Of a stretch of DNA of 29,036 bases, positions 19,668 through 28,710 are shown one piece after another. The stretch is from contig JAJJLU010003827.1 of NCBI GenBank assembly GCA_023807065.1, forward strand, positions 1-29,036, written 5' to 3'. The notes beneath the pieces are model-generated. The model saw only the letters and a program-made list of their open reading frames with translations. It was not told the origin of the DNA and did not search any database. The DNA comes from Isotricha intestinalis. Its lineage: Eukaryota; Ciliophora; Litostomatea; Vestibuliferida; Isotrichidae. The position numbers and the translations under genes are program-made. Position 1 is the first letter of the stretch, and each line of letters opens with the position of its first letter.

Positions 19668-21182
19668 ATGAAAAAATATTCTTTATCAAAATATATTAAA
19701 CAAAACAATTCTTTATTTGAAAAGGAAAAAGAAAAAAAATCAAATTCTCAAACACCTCCAAAAAAAAATATAAGAATAAATCACAATAAAATAAAAGAAA
19801 AAATATTATTAATAAATTTAGATGACACATTAATTCATTATTCAAATAATATAATAGAAAAAGCAGATTTAATTATTCCTGATGAAAATGAAAACAATCA
19901 TAAAAATAAGAAAAATAAATATATATTATTTCATCCAGGCTTAATTCCTTTTATAGAAGAAATTTCAAATTATTATGAAATAATAATATTTACAAATTTA
20001 ACTTCTTCAATTGGAGAAACAATTTTAAATTCAATTGATCCTCAAAATAGGATTAAAATAAAATTATATTCCGATATATATAAATTAGAAGAAAAAAAAA
20101 TATTAATGAAAGATTTAAATTATTTAGGTGATTCTAGAAATATTATTTTATTAGATAATTCTTATCCTCCTATTTATAATGAATTAAATAGAATTCCTAT
20201 TAAAGTTTGGTTTGATGATATTGATGATTTACAATTATATAAATTAATTCCTATATTAAAAAATTTAAATGGGTTTTATGATGTTAAAACTGAAATTTGT
20301 AAATTTGTTCAAAATAATAAATTTATTTGGAAAAAAGCAATAAGTTGGATTAAGGAAAATCTATTAAATACAACTTATTTAAATTATATTGAAAATATTC
20401 TTAAAAAAGAAAAAGAAAATTTAGAAATGAATTCTCTTAGAAAAAAAAAAAATATGAATAATAAAATCTTTAATAAAAATAATACTGTTACTGATATTTA
20501 TGAAAATTTCAATAAAATTCTTAATTTTAAAAGTCTTAATAATATTAAAAAATATAATAAAAATAATATTAAAAATTCAAATAGTATAAAAATAAGAAAA
20601 AAAAGTAATGAATTTAATAATAATAATATATTAATTAATAACAAAATATTTGAAACAAAAAATGATATTAATGATAAAGAAAATGATTTTGATAAAGATT
20701 ATATATTTAGAAGATTAGAAACTGAAGAAAATAAAAGTTATAAAAAAAGTTATAATAAATATATAAATCATACTCATGAAAAATTAAATATTCAAAATAT
20801 TATAAAAGGAAATATAAAAAGAAGCAATTCGATGTCGAAAAAAAAAAATTTTCAATTATTAACAAAACCTGTTTTATCAAGTTTAAAAGGAATTGTTATG
20901 AAAAAAACTTTACAAGATAAAAAATTAAATATAAGTCAAGATAATGTTTTATTTCAAATGTTAAAAAGCAAAAAAAATATCACTCAAAATTTAAAAAATT
21001 CAAAAATTCATTTATCAAATGATAGAATTCAAAAAGCAAATCCATATAAATTTATTTCTAAAAATATCAATAATAGAAATAAATCTAAAAATCAAAATTT
21101 AACAATTAAAAAAAGAGGAAATCATTTTTCATCATTTAGTATAAATTTAAGTAATTCAATAAGTAATTCTCACTGTAAATAA
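19668..21182 (+). CDS. FCP1/NIF-fold (CTD phosphatase-like) protein, probable pseudophosphatase
   Basis: The ATG at 19668 is used because it follows an AAA leader; the frame is open a little further upstream but has no other ATG. The 504-residue protein has an NIF/FCP1-like HAD domain at about 44-210: ILLINLDDTLIHYS (46-59), HPGLIPFIEEISNYYEIIIFTN, KDLNYLGDSRNIILLDNS and VWFDDIDDLQLYKLIPIL. The family signature is DLDETLVH; here the first Asp, the phosphoryl-accepting nucleophile, is Asn50 (AAT at 19815-19817), while Asp52 and the later DN motif remain. Loss of the nucleophile predicts no normal phosphatase activity, so phosphopeptide binding or scaffolding is likely (inference). Residues about 265-504 are basic and Asn/Lys/Ser-rich with no domain. 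It lies 112 bp after URM1 on the same strand. Confidence 0.87.
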   Translation: MKKYSLSKYIKQNNSLFEKEKEKKSNSQTPPKKNIRINHNKIKEKILLINLDDTLIHYSNNIIEKADLIIPDENENNHKNKKNKYILFHPGLIPFIEEISNYYEIIIFTNLTSSIGETILNSIDPQNRIKIKLYSDIYKLEEKKILMKDLNYLGDSRNIILLDNSYPPIYNELNRIPIKVWFDDIDDLQLYKLIPILKNLNGFYDVKTEICKFVQNNKFIWKKAISWIKENLLNTTYLNYIENILKKEKENLEMNSLRKKKNMNNKIFNKNNTVTDIYENFNKILNFKSLNNIKKYNKNNIKNSNSIKIRKKSNEFNNNNILINNKIFETKNDINDKENDFDKDYIFRRLETEENKSYKKSYNKYINHTHEKLNIQNIIKGNIKRSNSMSKKKNFQLLTKPVLSSLKGIVMKKTLQDKKLNISQDNVLFQMLKSKKNITQNLKNSKIHLSNDRIQKANPYKFISKNINNRNKSKNQNLTIKKRGNHFSSFSINLSNSISNSHCK

Positions 21183-21434
21183 TTTCTTCCATTAAATAAG
21201 TTTTTCATTAAAAGATATATCATTGTAAATATTTACTTTTAAAGGTTTAAACACTTCAGATTAAAATATTATATAAAATAATAAAACAATTAAAAAAAAG
21301 AATAAAATATAATTTATTTATTTTATGAAATTAAAATAATTTGTTAAAAATAAAATAAATAAAAATTATATCATCAACAAAAAAAATATAAAAAATGAAT
21401 AATAATCTTAAAAAAAAATACCAAAAATAAAAAC

Positions 21435-22322
21435 TTAATCTACATTTTCTAATCTCTGAACCTCATTTTTATATTCTATAGGAACAATAGAACTGAAATA
21501 TTCTTTAAGAACTCCATAAGCATTAATAATAGTATTTTCAGTTGTTCCTATTTTTTTAGAAATAGTTTTTTTACTAATATTTAAGTTAAGTAACTGAGAA
21601 GCAATGAGAATACAAGTAGCAGCAATAGTAGTAGGATTTCTTCCTGCAATTAATTCATATTTACAAACATTATCAGAAATTTGATTAGAAATTTTTTTTA
21701 AATCATCATTATTATTTTCTAAAACTTTATCACAATAAGCATTAATTAATCTAGAAACAGTTTGTGGAATTTGATTTTTATTTTCAACTATTATATCTCT
21801 TATATTAATAAAACATCTATTTACAGCTTTTCTATCTAATTCTAATTCTGATGATATCTCTTGCATTGTTTTAGGATTATCTTCATTTCTACATATTACA
21901 AATATTATTGATGCTATTATATATTCAATTAATCTATATTTTATTTTCTTTGCTTCTGACACTTTCTTTGTCAATTCTTTCACTTTTTCTATTATTTTAT
22001 ATTCTAAATTCATTTTTTTACAAAATTCTTCTATTTTTAGATTTATTTTCATTTCTAGTGAATTTGACTCTTTTTTTGAATTTTGTTTTATTTTTTGATT
22101 CGTTTTTTGAGGAAGAGAATTTTCTTCTTGAATTGGATTTATATACTCTGGTAATTTGTCATTTTGAGGAATTAATAATTTTTGGAAATCATTTATTTCT
22201 TCTATTTCATTTTCTTTGGTTATTGCACCACATATTCTACATATTATATTATTTGTATTATCGTCTTTTACTAATGAATTAGTTTCTCCACATAATTTAC
22301 AATCATTTAGATTAAATGACAT
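21435..22322 (-). CDS. Transcription initiation factor TFIIB
   Basis: A 295-residue frame, slightly short for TFIIB (about 310-345). The N-terminal zinc ribbon is Cys8-x2-Cys11-x16-Cys28-x2-Cys31. Two cyclin-like core repeats follow. The first (about 105-190) includes YIIASIIFVICRNEDNPKTM and ISSELELDRKAVNRCF. The second (about 200-290) includes the hallmark AGRNPTTIAATCILIASQ and IGTTENTIINAYGVLKEYF. By family it bridges TBP-bound DNA and RNA polymerase II and sets the start site, in the nucleus. The linker after the ribbon is acidic and Asn-rich, and the usual B-reader EWR-F-like sequence is not evident, so this may be a divergent paralogue. Brf of the Pol III system is less likely given the length. 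Divergent from the CAAX-protein gene, with start codons 81 bp apart. Confidence 0.9.
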   Translation of the reverse strand: MSFNLNDCKLCGETNSLVKDDNTNNIICRICGAITKENEIEEINDFQKLLIPQNDKLPEYINPIQEENSLPQKTNQKIKQNSKKESNSLEMKINLKIEEFCKKMNLEYKIIEKVKELTKKVSEAKKIKYRLIEYIIASIIFVICRNEDNPKTMQEISSELELDRKAVNRCFINIRDIIVENKNQIPQTVSRLINAYCDKVLENNNDDLKKISNQISDNVCKYELIAGRNPTTIAATCILIASQLLNLNISKKTISKKIGTTENTIINAYGVLKEYFSSIVPIEYKNEVQRLENVD

Positions 22323-22403
22323 ATGATATTATTAATTGAAATAATAATATTTTTATTTTAATTAAAAATAAAATAAAAAGAATAAAAAATAATATAAATT
22401 TTA
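22323..22403. promoter_or_regulatory. 81-bp shared upstream region (TFIIB and CAAX protein)
   Basis: A/T-only spacer between the divergent start codons of TFIIB (-) and the CAAX-box protein (+). Both transcripts must start within it or within coding DNA. No motif is recognised. Confidence 0.4.
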
Positions 22404-23442
22404 ATGAAAAGTTTAATTGGAGCTAATCAAAATTGTATTCCAAGAAATGAATATATATTTGAAGAAAACAATCAAAATATCAAAGAAGAAATTTTAAATT
22501 TAAACTTAAAGCAAAAAGATCAAAATGAAAAAGAAGAAGAGAACCAAAAAAAAAAGTAAAAAAAAAAAATAAAATTTATATAAATATAGTTTACGAGATA
22601 TTTTAAAAGTAAGAAAGCAAAAATCAAAAGAAGGAATATATTTTCAAAACCAAAAAATAAATGAATGGATAAATGAAGACAAAGAATTTTTAAAAATAAA
22701 AATTTCAATAAATGAATCTTTAGAAGAATTTGTATCAGGTGATTTAGAAATAAAAGAAATAGAAAATCAGAAAGAATTAAATAAAATAATTAAATGGGAA
22801 AAAATAGAAATGAAAGAAAATAAAAATCATAATAAAACAAATGAAAATGAATTACAATCACAAAATATAATATTAAAAAATAAAATAATAAAATTAGATG
22901 AAAATAAATTAAATTTACGTTCTTTAAGTGTTCAATGTGAAATAAATATTTTAATGAGTGGAGAAAGTAATTTTTATATTTTTTCTCGTTGTAATGATAA
23001 TTTTGATAATAAAACATTAGTTTGTTATATAAGTAAAGAATTAGAAAGTGCAAGAAAATTTATTTCTTTTGCTGTTTTAGAAGAAGGAAATGAAAATAAT
23101 TTTTTTATTAAAAACATTAAGAAACAAGAAATTCCAAGACAAGAAAATTACATAAAAGCTCTTGATATTAGTGAAATTAAATTTATTTTTGTTGATAATG
23201 GAGATAATAAATGTTATGTTTTTTTAGATGAACAAGAACAAAATTCTAATTTAATACTAATTGGAGATTTCTATATTCCTGTTACTGATAATTGTAATAT
23301 TATGTTTGGAGTCAGTGGAGATTTAATTTCTTTAAAAAAATTAGTTATTAAACAAAATGTTCGTAATTCTTATTTAAATTTAAGAAATTCAGGAAGAAAT
23401 AATAATAATGTTCCTGCTTGTAATTGTTGTTACATATTATAA
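22404..23442 (+). CDS. Unknown protein with C-terminal CAAX prenylation box (2 exons, 334 aa)
   Basis: Exons 22404-22555 and 22590-23442 join across a 34-nt intron into 334 residues. A plus-strand ATG at 22810 is also open but would drop about 120 residues that read as normal protein. The N-terminal part is Lys/Glu/Asn-rich and likely coiled. Residues about 175-315 look like a compact beta-rich domain: RSLSVQCEINILMSGESNFY, IKFIFVDNGDNKCYVFLDEQ and NIMFGVSGDLISLKKLVIKQ; the alternation resembles a jelly-roll lectin-like sandwich, but I cannot name the family. The last residues are CNCCYIL: Cys331-Tyr-Ile-Leu is a CAAX box (Leu at the end favours geranylgeranylation) with Cys330 and Cys328 beside it for possible palmitoylation. 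Membrane-anchored cytosolic protein is the inference. Function unknown. Confidence 0.8.
22556..22589 (+). other. 34-nt intron (CAAX-protein gene)
   Basis: Begins GTAAAAAA and ends AATATAG; phase 2 (AA|T gives Asn). Retention would add an immediate TAA. The donor lies at the end of an A run, which may make splicing and sequencing of this site less certain. Confidence 0.75.
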
Positions 23443-23644
23443 ACATTTTTTTAATTATAAATAAAATAAAAAAATATATTGTTAATTAAATAATTTGACT
23501 TAGAAATTTTCTTCCTTTTTGATTTAAATGTGTTTTAATTTAATTTTTTTACTAATATGAATAATAATTAAGTAATTTATTCTTATTATTCCTTGAATAA
23601 ATATGAAATATTTTTTTTTTATTTTATAAAATTAAAAATTGAAT

Positions 23645-25270
23645 ATGTCTCGAAATACAATATTAAATACAACAAGTTCTCAATTTCAAATAATAACACA
23701 TGATGGATATATAGAAAATGATAAAGAAAGAATAAAAAAGAAATTAAATTTAAAAAGTTCAAGTATAAATGGTAGTGAAAAAAATTCAGAAATGATGATA
23801 TTAAATTATGAATATCAAAGTATATCAACAATAAATAGAAAGCATCAAAACTTAGAAAAAAGAAATGAAAGAAGAGATAATGAATTAGAATCAAGTTCAG
23901 AAACTTTAAGAAATCCTCAAATAAAAAAAGAAATAAATATAGAATCTCCAAATAAAACATATTTAAATGAAAATCAATTTTCAGAATCAGATGAATTTAA
24001 TAATAACATAGATTATAATGTAGAAGAAAGTCAAATAACAAATATATCAAAAATAATGCAATTAAATAATTCATCTTCTCAATTATATAAAACTAAACAA
24101 GTTCAAATTAATTATAATGATAATTCACAAGAAAAATCTGATGTTTCTGCTTTAGGATTATTAGATGATGAACATTCTATTATATTCGATCATCAAGATA
24201 GCATTCCTAAATTTAAATTTATTAATCAAGTTATTCAAAGTAATTTTGGTTATCAAAATATTCCTTTTGAAAAAATTCTTAAATTAAATAGTAAAATTAT
24301 TTTCATTATTTTCTCATTTTTATATGATGATTATGGAAAAATCATGTCTGCAGGAAAAAAAATAAAAAATTTAATTTTATCTACTATTACTAGTAAATTC
24401 TCTTATTTAATTCAAGATTTTCAAAATAATTATAAAGATATTTTCCAATTTGATTCTTTTAAATTTAAAATTAATAAATATATAAAACAAAGAAGAAAAA
24501 ATGTTTCCACATTTTATGTAGAATTAAAATCAAAAATAAAGAAAAATTCCCTTTTAAAGAAATATAATGGAATATCATATGAAATAAAATATTCATTTAA
24601 AATGAAAAAAGGAAATCAAAAATCAAATTTATATTATCAAATATATAAATTTGATATAAGAAATGATAAATTTTATCCAATATGGTTTTGTTCAGATATG
24701 GATGATAATAATTATATAAAAAGAAGAATTGTTTATTCTTCTCCAGTTCAATATTTTTGTGAAGGAGATTATATATATTTTAAAATCAATTTAATTGAAG
24801 GAAATAATGGAATTATTTCTGATATTACTTTCCTTCCTTTAAAAAATGATTCTGCTCCTAGAAAATTATTTTTAAGAGGGATTTTCAGAAGTGATATTGA
24901 ATTCGATAAAATTAGAGATTGTGAAATTGAAAATATGGTTTTAAGATGGAATGATGAAAATAATTTAATTAAAAATAGTGAAATGTATTTTTACGTTAAT
25001 AAATGCTTCTCTAAATATTTTGAAATTAAAGAAATTAAATATGATATATCTAAAATTATTTTTTATAGAATCAAAATGTTAGCTTCAAAAATAGGGAATG
25101 TTAAAATTAATAGAGTATTTAATTTAAATATAGAAATTTTACCTGAAAATTCAGAAACATCAAATGAATGTATTAATATAGGATGTGTAAATACATATAC
25201 AAGAAATAAAAAAATTCAAATCAGAAAAGGAACACTTTTAATATTATATATAACAGATGTGAGAAATTAA
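23645..25270 (+). CDS. Unknown protein (541 aa) with F-box-like segment
   Basis: Intact single-exon frame. The first ATG in frame is at 23645. Residues 1-165 are Ser/Asn/Glu-rich and probably disordered. Around 205-248 lies IPFEKILKLNSKIIFIIFSF followed by LYDDYGKIMSAGKKIKNLIL, which resembles an F-box (L-P-x2-I-L-x2-I-F-x-F-L ... hydrophobic-x3-C/G-K). This is weak, and Skp1 binding is untested. From about 250 to 541 the protein is ordered and rich in beta-type sequence: NVSTFYVELKSKIKKN, KNDSAPRKLFLRGIFRSDIE, RDCEIENMVLRWNDENNLI and NIGCVNTYTRNKKIQIRKGT. That part looks like a conserved globular domain I cannot name. No signal peptide or transmembrane segment. It lies between the CAAX-protein gene and the kinase, all on the plus strand. 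Confidence 0.72.
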   Translation: MSRNTILNTTSSQFQIITHDGYIENDKERIKKKLNLKSSSINGSEKNSEMMILNYEYQSISTINRKHQNLEKRNERRDNELESSSETLRNPQIKKEINIESPNKTYLNENQFSESDEFNNNIDYNVEESQITNISKIMQLNNSSSQLYKTKQVQINYNDNSQEKSDVSALGLLDDEHSIIFDHQDSIPKFKFINQVIQSNFGYQNIPFEKILKLNSKIIFIIFSFLYDDYGKIMSAGKKIKNLILSTITSKFSYLIQDFQNNYKDIFQFDSFKFKINKYIKQRRKNVSTFYVELKSKIKKNSLLKKYNGISYEIKYSFKMKKGNQKSNLYYQIYKFDIRNDKFYPIWFCSDMDDNNYIKRRIVYSSPVQYFCEGDYIYFKINLIEGNNGIISDITFLPLKNDSAPRKLFLRGIFRSDIEFDKIRDCEIENMVLRWNDENNLIKNSEMYFYVNKCFSKYFEIKEIKYDISKIIFYRIKMLASKIGNVKINRVFNLNIEILPENSETSNECINIGCVNTYTRNKKIQIRKGTLLILYITDVRN

Positions 25271-25641
25271 AAAAGAAATATAATATTTTCTTAATTGAAA
25301 CTTTATAATCTTTTCTGATTCCAATGATAATTGTGGAATAGACAATATATAAAACTAAAAATATCATATTTTTATTTATCTTTTTTTATCTCAAAAGATT
25401 TTCATTGATAAATTATTAGAAAAATTGAAATAGAATGATGCATATAACAAAAGATATAAAACAAATTGAATGTAAAAAAAATTTTCTTCGAAGGAAAATA
25501 TAAATTTTGTTAATAAAGAAATAATATATATAAATAAAAAATTCATATAATAATATTTATATTAATAAAAATTAAAAAAAAATAAAAGTAAATTAAATAA
25601 AAAAAATTTAAAATTAAATCTAAAAATACTAAAAAAAAAAT
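25271..25641. other. 371-bp AT-rich upstream region of the kinase gene
   Basis: No coding or RNA feature seen. The last 100 bases are A-rich and lead into the kinase ATG. Likely holds the 3' end of the preceding transcript and the kinase promoter. Confidence 0.35.
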
Positions 25642-27837
25642 ATGGGACAAGAAGAATCGTCAAAAATAAAAAGTGAAAAAGGTAAATTAGAGTATTCCCA
25701 AATCACTTTATCAAAATCTTTATTTGAGTTTCTTTACGTAATAGGAAGAGGTGGATTTGGAAAAGTATGGAAAGTTCGTTATAAAAGAACACAAAATAAA
25801 TATGCATTAAAAGAGATGTCAAAAGTGAAAATAATAGATAGAAAAAGTGAAAAAAGTATAAAAAACGAAAAAGAATTTCTTTCTCAACTTCACAATCCCT
25901 TTCTTGTAAATATGATATGTTCATTTCAAGATTTTGATAATTTATATTTAGTAATGGATTTATTAACAGGAGGTGATTTACGTTATCACATATGTCACAA
26001 AAAAAAATTTTCTGAACAAGAGACAAAATTTATAATAGCATGTGTATTAACAGGATTAGAATATATTCATAAAAACAATATAATTCATAGAGATATAAAA
26101 CCAGAAAATTTAGTATTAGATTCTAATGGTTATGTAGCAATAACAGATTTTGGAGTAGCAAAAAAAAATAGTAAAGATAACTCAAGTGAAACATCAGGAA
26201 CACCTGGTTACATGTCACCAGAAGTACTCTGTGCACAAAATCATTCTTTTCCTGTTGACTTCTTCGCTGTTGGTGTCATGGGATTTGAATTTATGAATGG
26301 ATACAGACCTTATTTAGGAAGAAATAGAAAAGAAATTAAAGATGCTGTCTTAAGTAAACAAGCTCATATTCATAGGAAAGATGCTCTTCTTATGGGATGG
26401 ACTCTTGAAAGTTGTGATTTTATCAATAAAATGATTTATAGAAAACCTAATAAAAGATTAGGCTTTAATGGTATTTTCGAAGTTAAAGAACATGAATGGT
26501 TTAAAGGATTTAATTGGGAAGAATTAGAAAAAAAAGAAATGAAATCCTTTTTTATCCCTAAAATCGGAGATAATTTTGATAAGAAATATTGCGAAGGAAT
26601 TGAAAAAATCGATACTGAAACTAAAGAAAGATATTTATATTATCAAAGTAAAGAAAAGTTTAAAGAGTTGTTTGTTAATTATACTTTTGTTAAAAGTGAG
26701 TTTTTACCTTTTTCAGATAAGAAAGAAAAAGGAAAAGGAAATGGTTCTAGTAATAGAAATACTACTATTTCTACTAAAAGTTCGACTGGGAATAATAATA
26801 TTAATTTTAATAAGAAATTTATTAATTTAAAATCTTTTGATGGTAATAAATCACCTAATGAAAGTAATAATTTAAATTTTAAGTTTTCTTCTGGAGGAAT
26901 TATCAAATATTTAGGAAATAATAATAATAATAGGAATAATACAAATAATAGGAATAATACAAATAATAGTAAAAATAATAATAATAGGAATAATACTAAT
27001 AATAGAAATAATACAAATAATAGGAATAATACAAATAATTCAAGTACAAATATTAAACATTCACCAAGTGCTAATGTTATTCAAATACCACAAAATAAAT
27101 TTGTTTCATTAAATTTAGAAAGAAATATGGGAAATAATAGTTCAAGGAGAATGGTATATTCCCCTTCACATAATATCCATAATAATAGTAGTTTAAATTA
27201 TGAGAATAAAAAAGAATTGTTATCAAAAACATTACAACATACAAACAGTACTACAAATATAACAAATAAATTATCATCTCCAATATCACCTCAAAATAAA
27301 CCAATAAATAAAATTAATATAAATTTAAACAACGGAAGTTCTATTTCTTATAGAAATATTAATTATTCAAATTTAACAAATAGAAAAAGTTTATACCAAT
27401 ATCCACATAGTAGAACAAATTTAAGCCAAACTAATTTTATAAATAATACTAATTTGTTGAAAAATGCTAATAATAATTTTTTTATTTCAAATCATAATGG
27501 TAATGATAATATAACAGAATTAAAAAATACAAAAGATAATAAAACATATAAAGAAAAAAATAATCAAATTTTATCAAAAAATGCTTCAATGAAGTATTTA
27601 AATTTTAATGGTTCAATATTAAATAATTTAAATAGTAATAGGAATGAAATTCAAAAATTAAAATATTCAAATATTAGAAATAATAGAATAGGAAGTTTAA
27701 ATCATTATAATTTTGACAAAAATAATAGTTTAAGTAAATATATTTTTTCACAAAGATCAAGACCAATTTCAGGAAGTAATTCAACTTATAGAAAAAATTC
27801 AAATAGTGGTTTAAATTTAATCCAACATTATTATTAA
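25642..27837 (+). CDS. AGC-type Ser/Thr protein kinase, YANK/STK32-like, with Asn-rich tail
   Basis: A 731-residue single-exon protein. It starts MGQEESSK: Gly2 with Ser6 fits N-myristoylation, as in the YANK family. The kinase domain (about 28-290) is complete: glycine loop G35-R-G-G-F-G40, Lys57 in YALKEM, alpha-C Glu76/78, catalytic HRDIKPEN (149-156, Asp151), DFG 169-171, and TPGYMSPE (187-194) as the APE motif. MDLLTGGDLRYHI is typical of YANK/AGC kinases. An AGC-like tail follows (SFFIPKIGDNFDKKY, about 306-320). Residues about 360-731 are low complexity, Asn/Ser-rich, with a six-residue RNNTNN repeat. All catalytic residues are present, so an active membrane-associated kinase is expected; substrates are unknown. 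The tail is far longer than in animal STK32 proteins, as is common in ciliate genes. Confidence 0.93.
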   Translation: MGQEESSKIKSEKGKLEYSQITLSKSLFEFLYVIGRGGFGKVWKVRYKRTQNKYALKEMSKVKIIDRKSEKSIKNEKEFLSQLHNPFLVNMICSFQDFDNLYLVMDLLTGGDLRYHICHKKKFSEQETKFIIACVLTGLEYIHKNNIIHRDIKPENLVLDSNGYVAITDFGVAKKNSKDNSSETSGTPGYMSPEVLCAQNHSFPVDFFAVGVMGFEFMNGYRPYLGRNRKEIKDAVLSKQAHIHRKDALLMGWTLESCDFINKMIYRKPNKRLGFNGIFEVKEHEWFKGFNWEELEKKEMKSFFIPKIGDNFDKKYCEGIEKIDTETKERYLYYQSKEKFKELFVNYTFVKSEFLPFSDKKEKGKGNGSSNRNTTISTKSSTGNNNINFNKKFINLKSFDGNKSPNESNNLNFKFSSGGIIKYLGNNNNNRNNTNNRNNTNNSKNNNNRNNTNNRNNTNNRNNTNNSSTNIKHSPSANVIQIPQNKFVSLNLERNMGNNSSRRMVYSPSHNIHNNSSLNYENKKELLSKTLQHTNSTTNITNKLSSPISPQNKPINKININLNNGSSISYRNINYSNLTNRKSLYQYPHSRTNLSQTNFINNTNLLKNANNNFFISNHNGNDNITELKNTKDNKTYKEKNNQILSKNASMKYLNFNGSILNNLNSNRNEIQKLKYSNIRNNRIGSLNHYNFDKNNSLSKYIFSQRSRPISGSNSTYRKNSNSGLNLIQHYY
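26917..27039 (+). repeat. Tandem 18-bp repeat encoding RNNTNN in the kinase tail
   Basis: About five copies of an 18-bp unit (AGGAATAATACAAATAAT and variants), plus one diverged SKNNNN unit, lie in frame inside the kinase gene. Copies differ at a few bases. Such Asn repeats expand and contract by slippage and are likely length-variable. Confidence 0.85.
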
Positions 27838-28710
27838 TATTAACAATTATTAATAATATATTTTTTATTGATATATAATAATTTTATGAATTATAAATAA
27901 ATATATTTTTATCAAACAACTATATTTAATTTTTGGATTAATAAAAATTTAAAAAATTTTTTTTAAAATATTTATAAAAGTTATTTATAATAAATGAATA
28001 TAAAATTTTGAACATCTATACGACTTAACATTTTAACTCAAGCCTTAAGCATTCCTCATGTTGTTTATAATTATAATTTTATATGATTTAACAACTTTTT
28101 TACTATTTTTTTATTCTTTAAAAAATAACATTCTTCTAATTTTTTTCTTGTTTATTAATTATATATTCCTTTTCATCAAAAAATATTTATTTATATAACA
28201 TAACTTGAATTTTAATATATTTTTTAATACGTAAAAAAACAATAATAAATTAATTATATACATAAATGAGAATAAATTAAATAATATTATTATATTAATA
28301 AGTAATCTTTAAATTACAAATAATATTTCCTAATAATATTATTTTTCTCATCATATAAATATTAAGAATATAATATTGATGTATTTATAGCTCAATTGAT
28401 AAAATTTAAATAGTTTTGATTAACAAACAGTTGAATGAAGGAATTTAGTTTAAAGTCAAAAACAGAAAAAATTTCTTTTAATCTATAAAATATATTTATT
28501 GACTCAATAAATAATATATTATTAATCAAAGAAAAATTCATTTAAAAATCTTTAATAATAAGATGAGATACATAAAATGATAAATTGTAAATTTCTACAA
28601 TTTTCTAATAAACAATATAAACTCATAGATTCTAATAAAAAAAATAGTTTTTAAATTTCTCTCAAATATTATATATTAAATTTATTTAATTATTATTTGA
28701 ATTAATTAAT
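27838..28710. other. 873-bp spacer between convergent genes, no gene found
   Basis: Contains many stops in all frames and no convincing chain of coding-like segments. A short stretch at about 28388-28401 (TATAGCTCAATTGATA) resembles a tRNA A box, but no cloverleaf follows. A small inverted repeat ATTGTA/TACAAT lies near 28586-28603. Confidence 0.35.

Noticed and set aside
25480..25502. Small palindrome around TTCGAA upstream of the kinase
   Set aside because: Short, imperfect and single; no second copy near other promoters.
28379..28455. tRNA-like start (TATAGCTCAATTGATA)
   Set aside because: It resembles a tRNA A box, but no anticodon stem, T-arm or acceptor pairing could be folded from the following bases.
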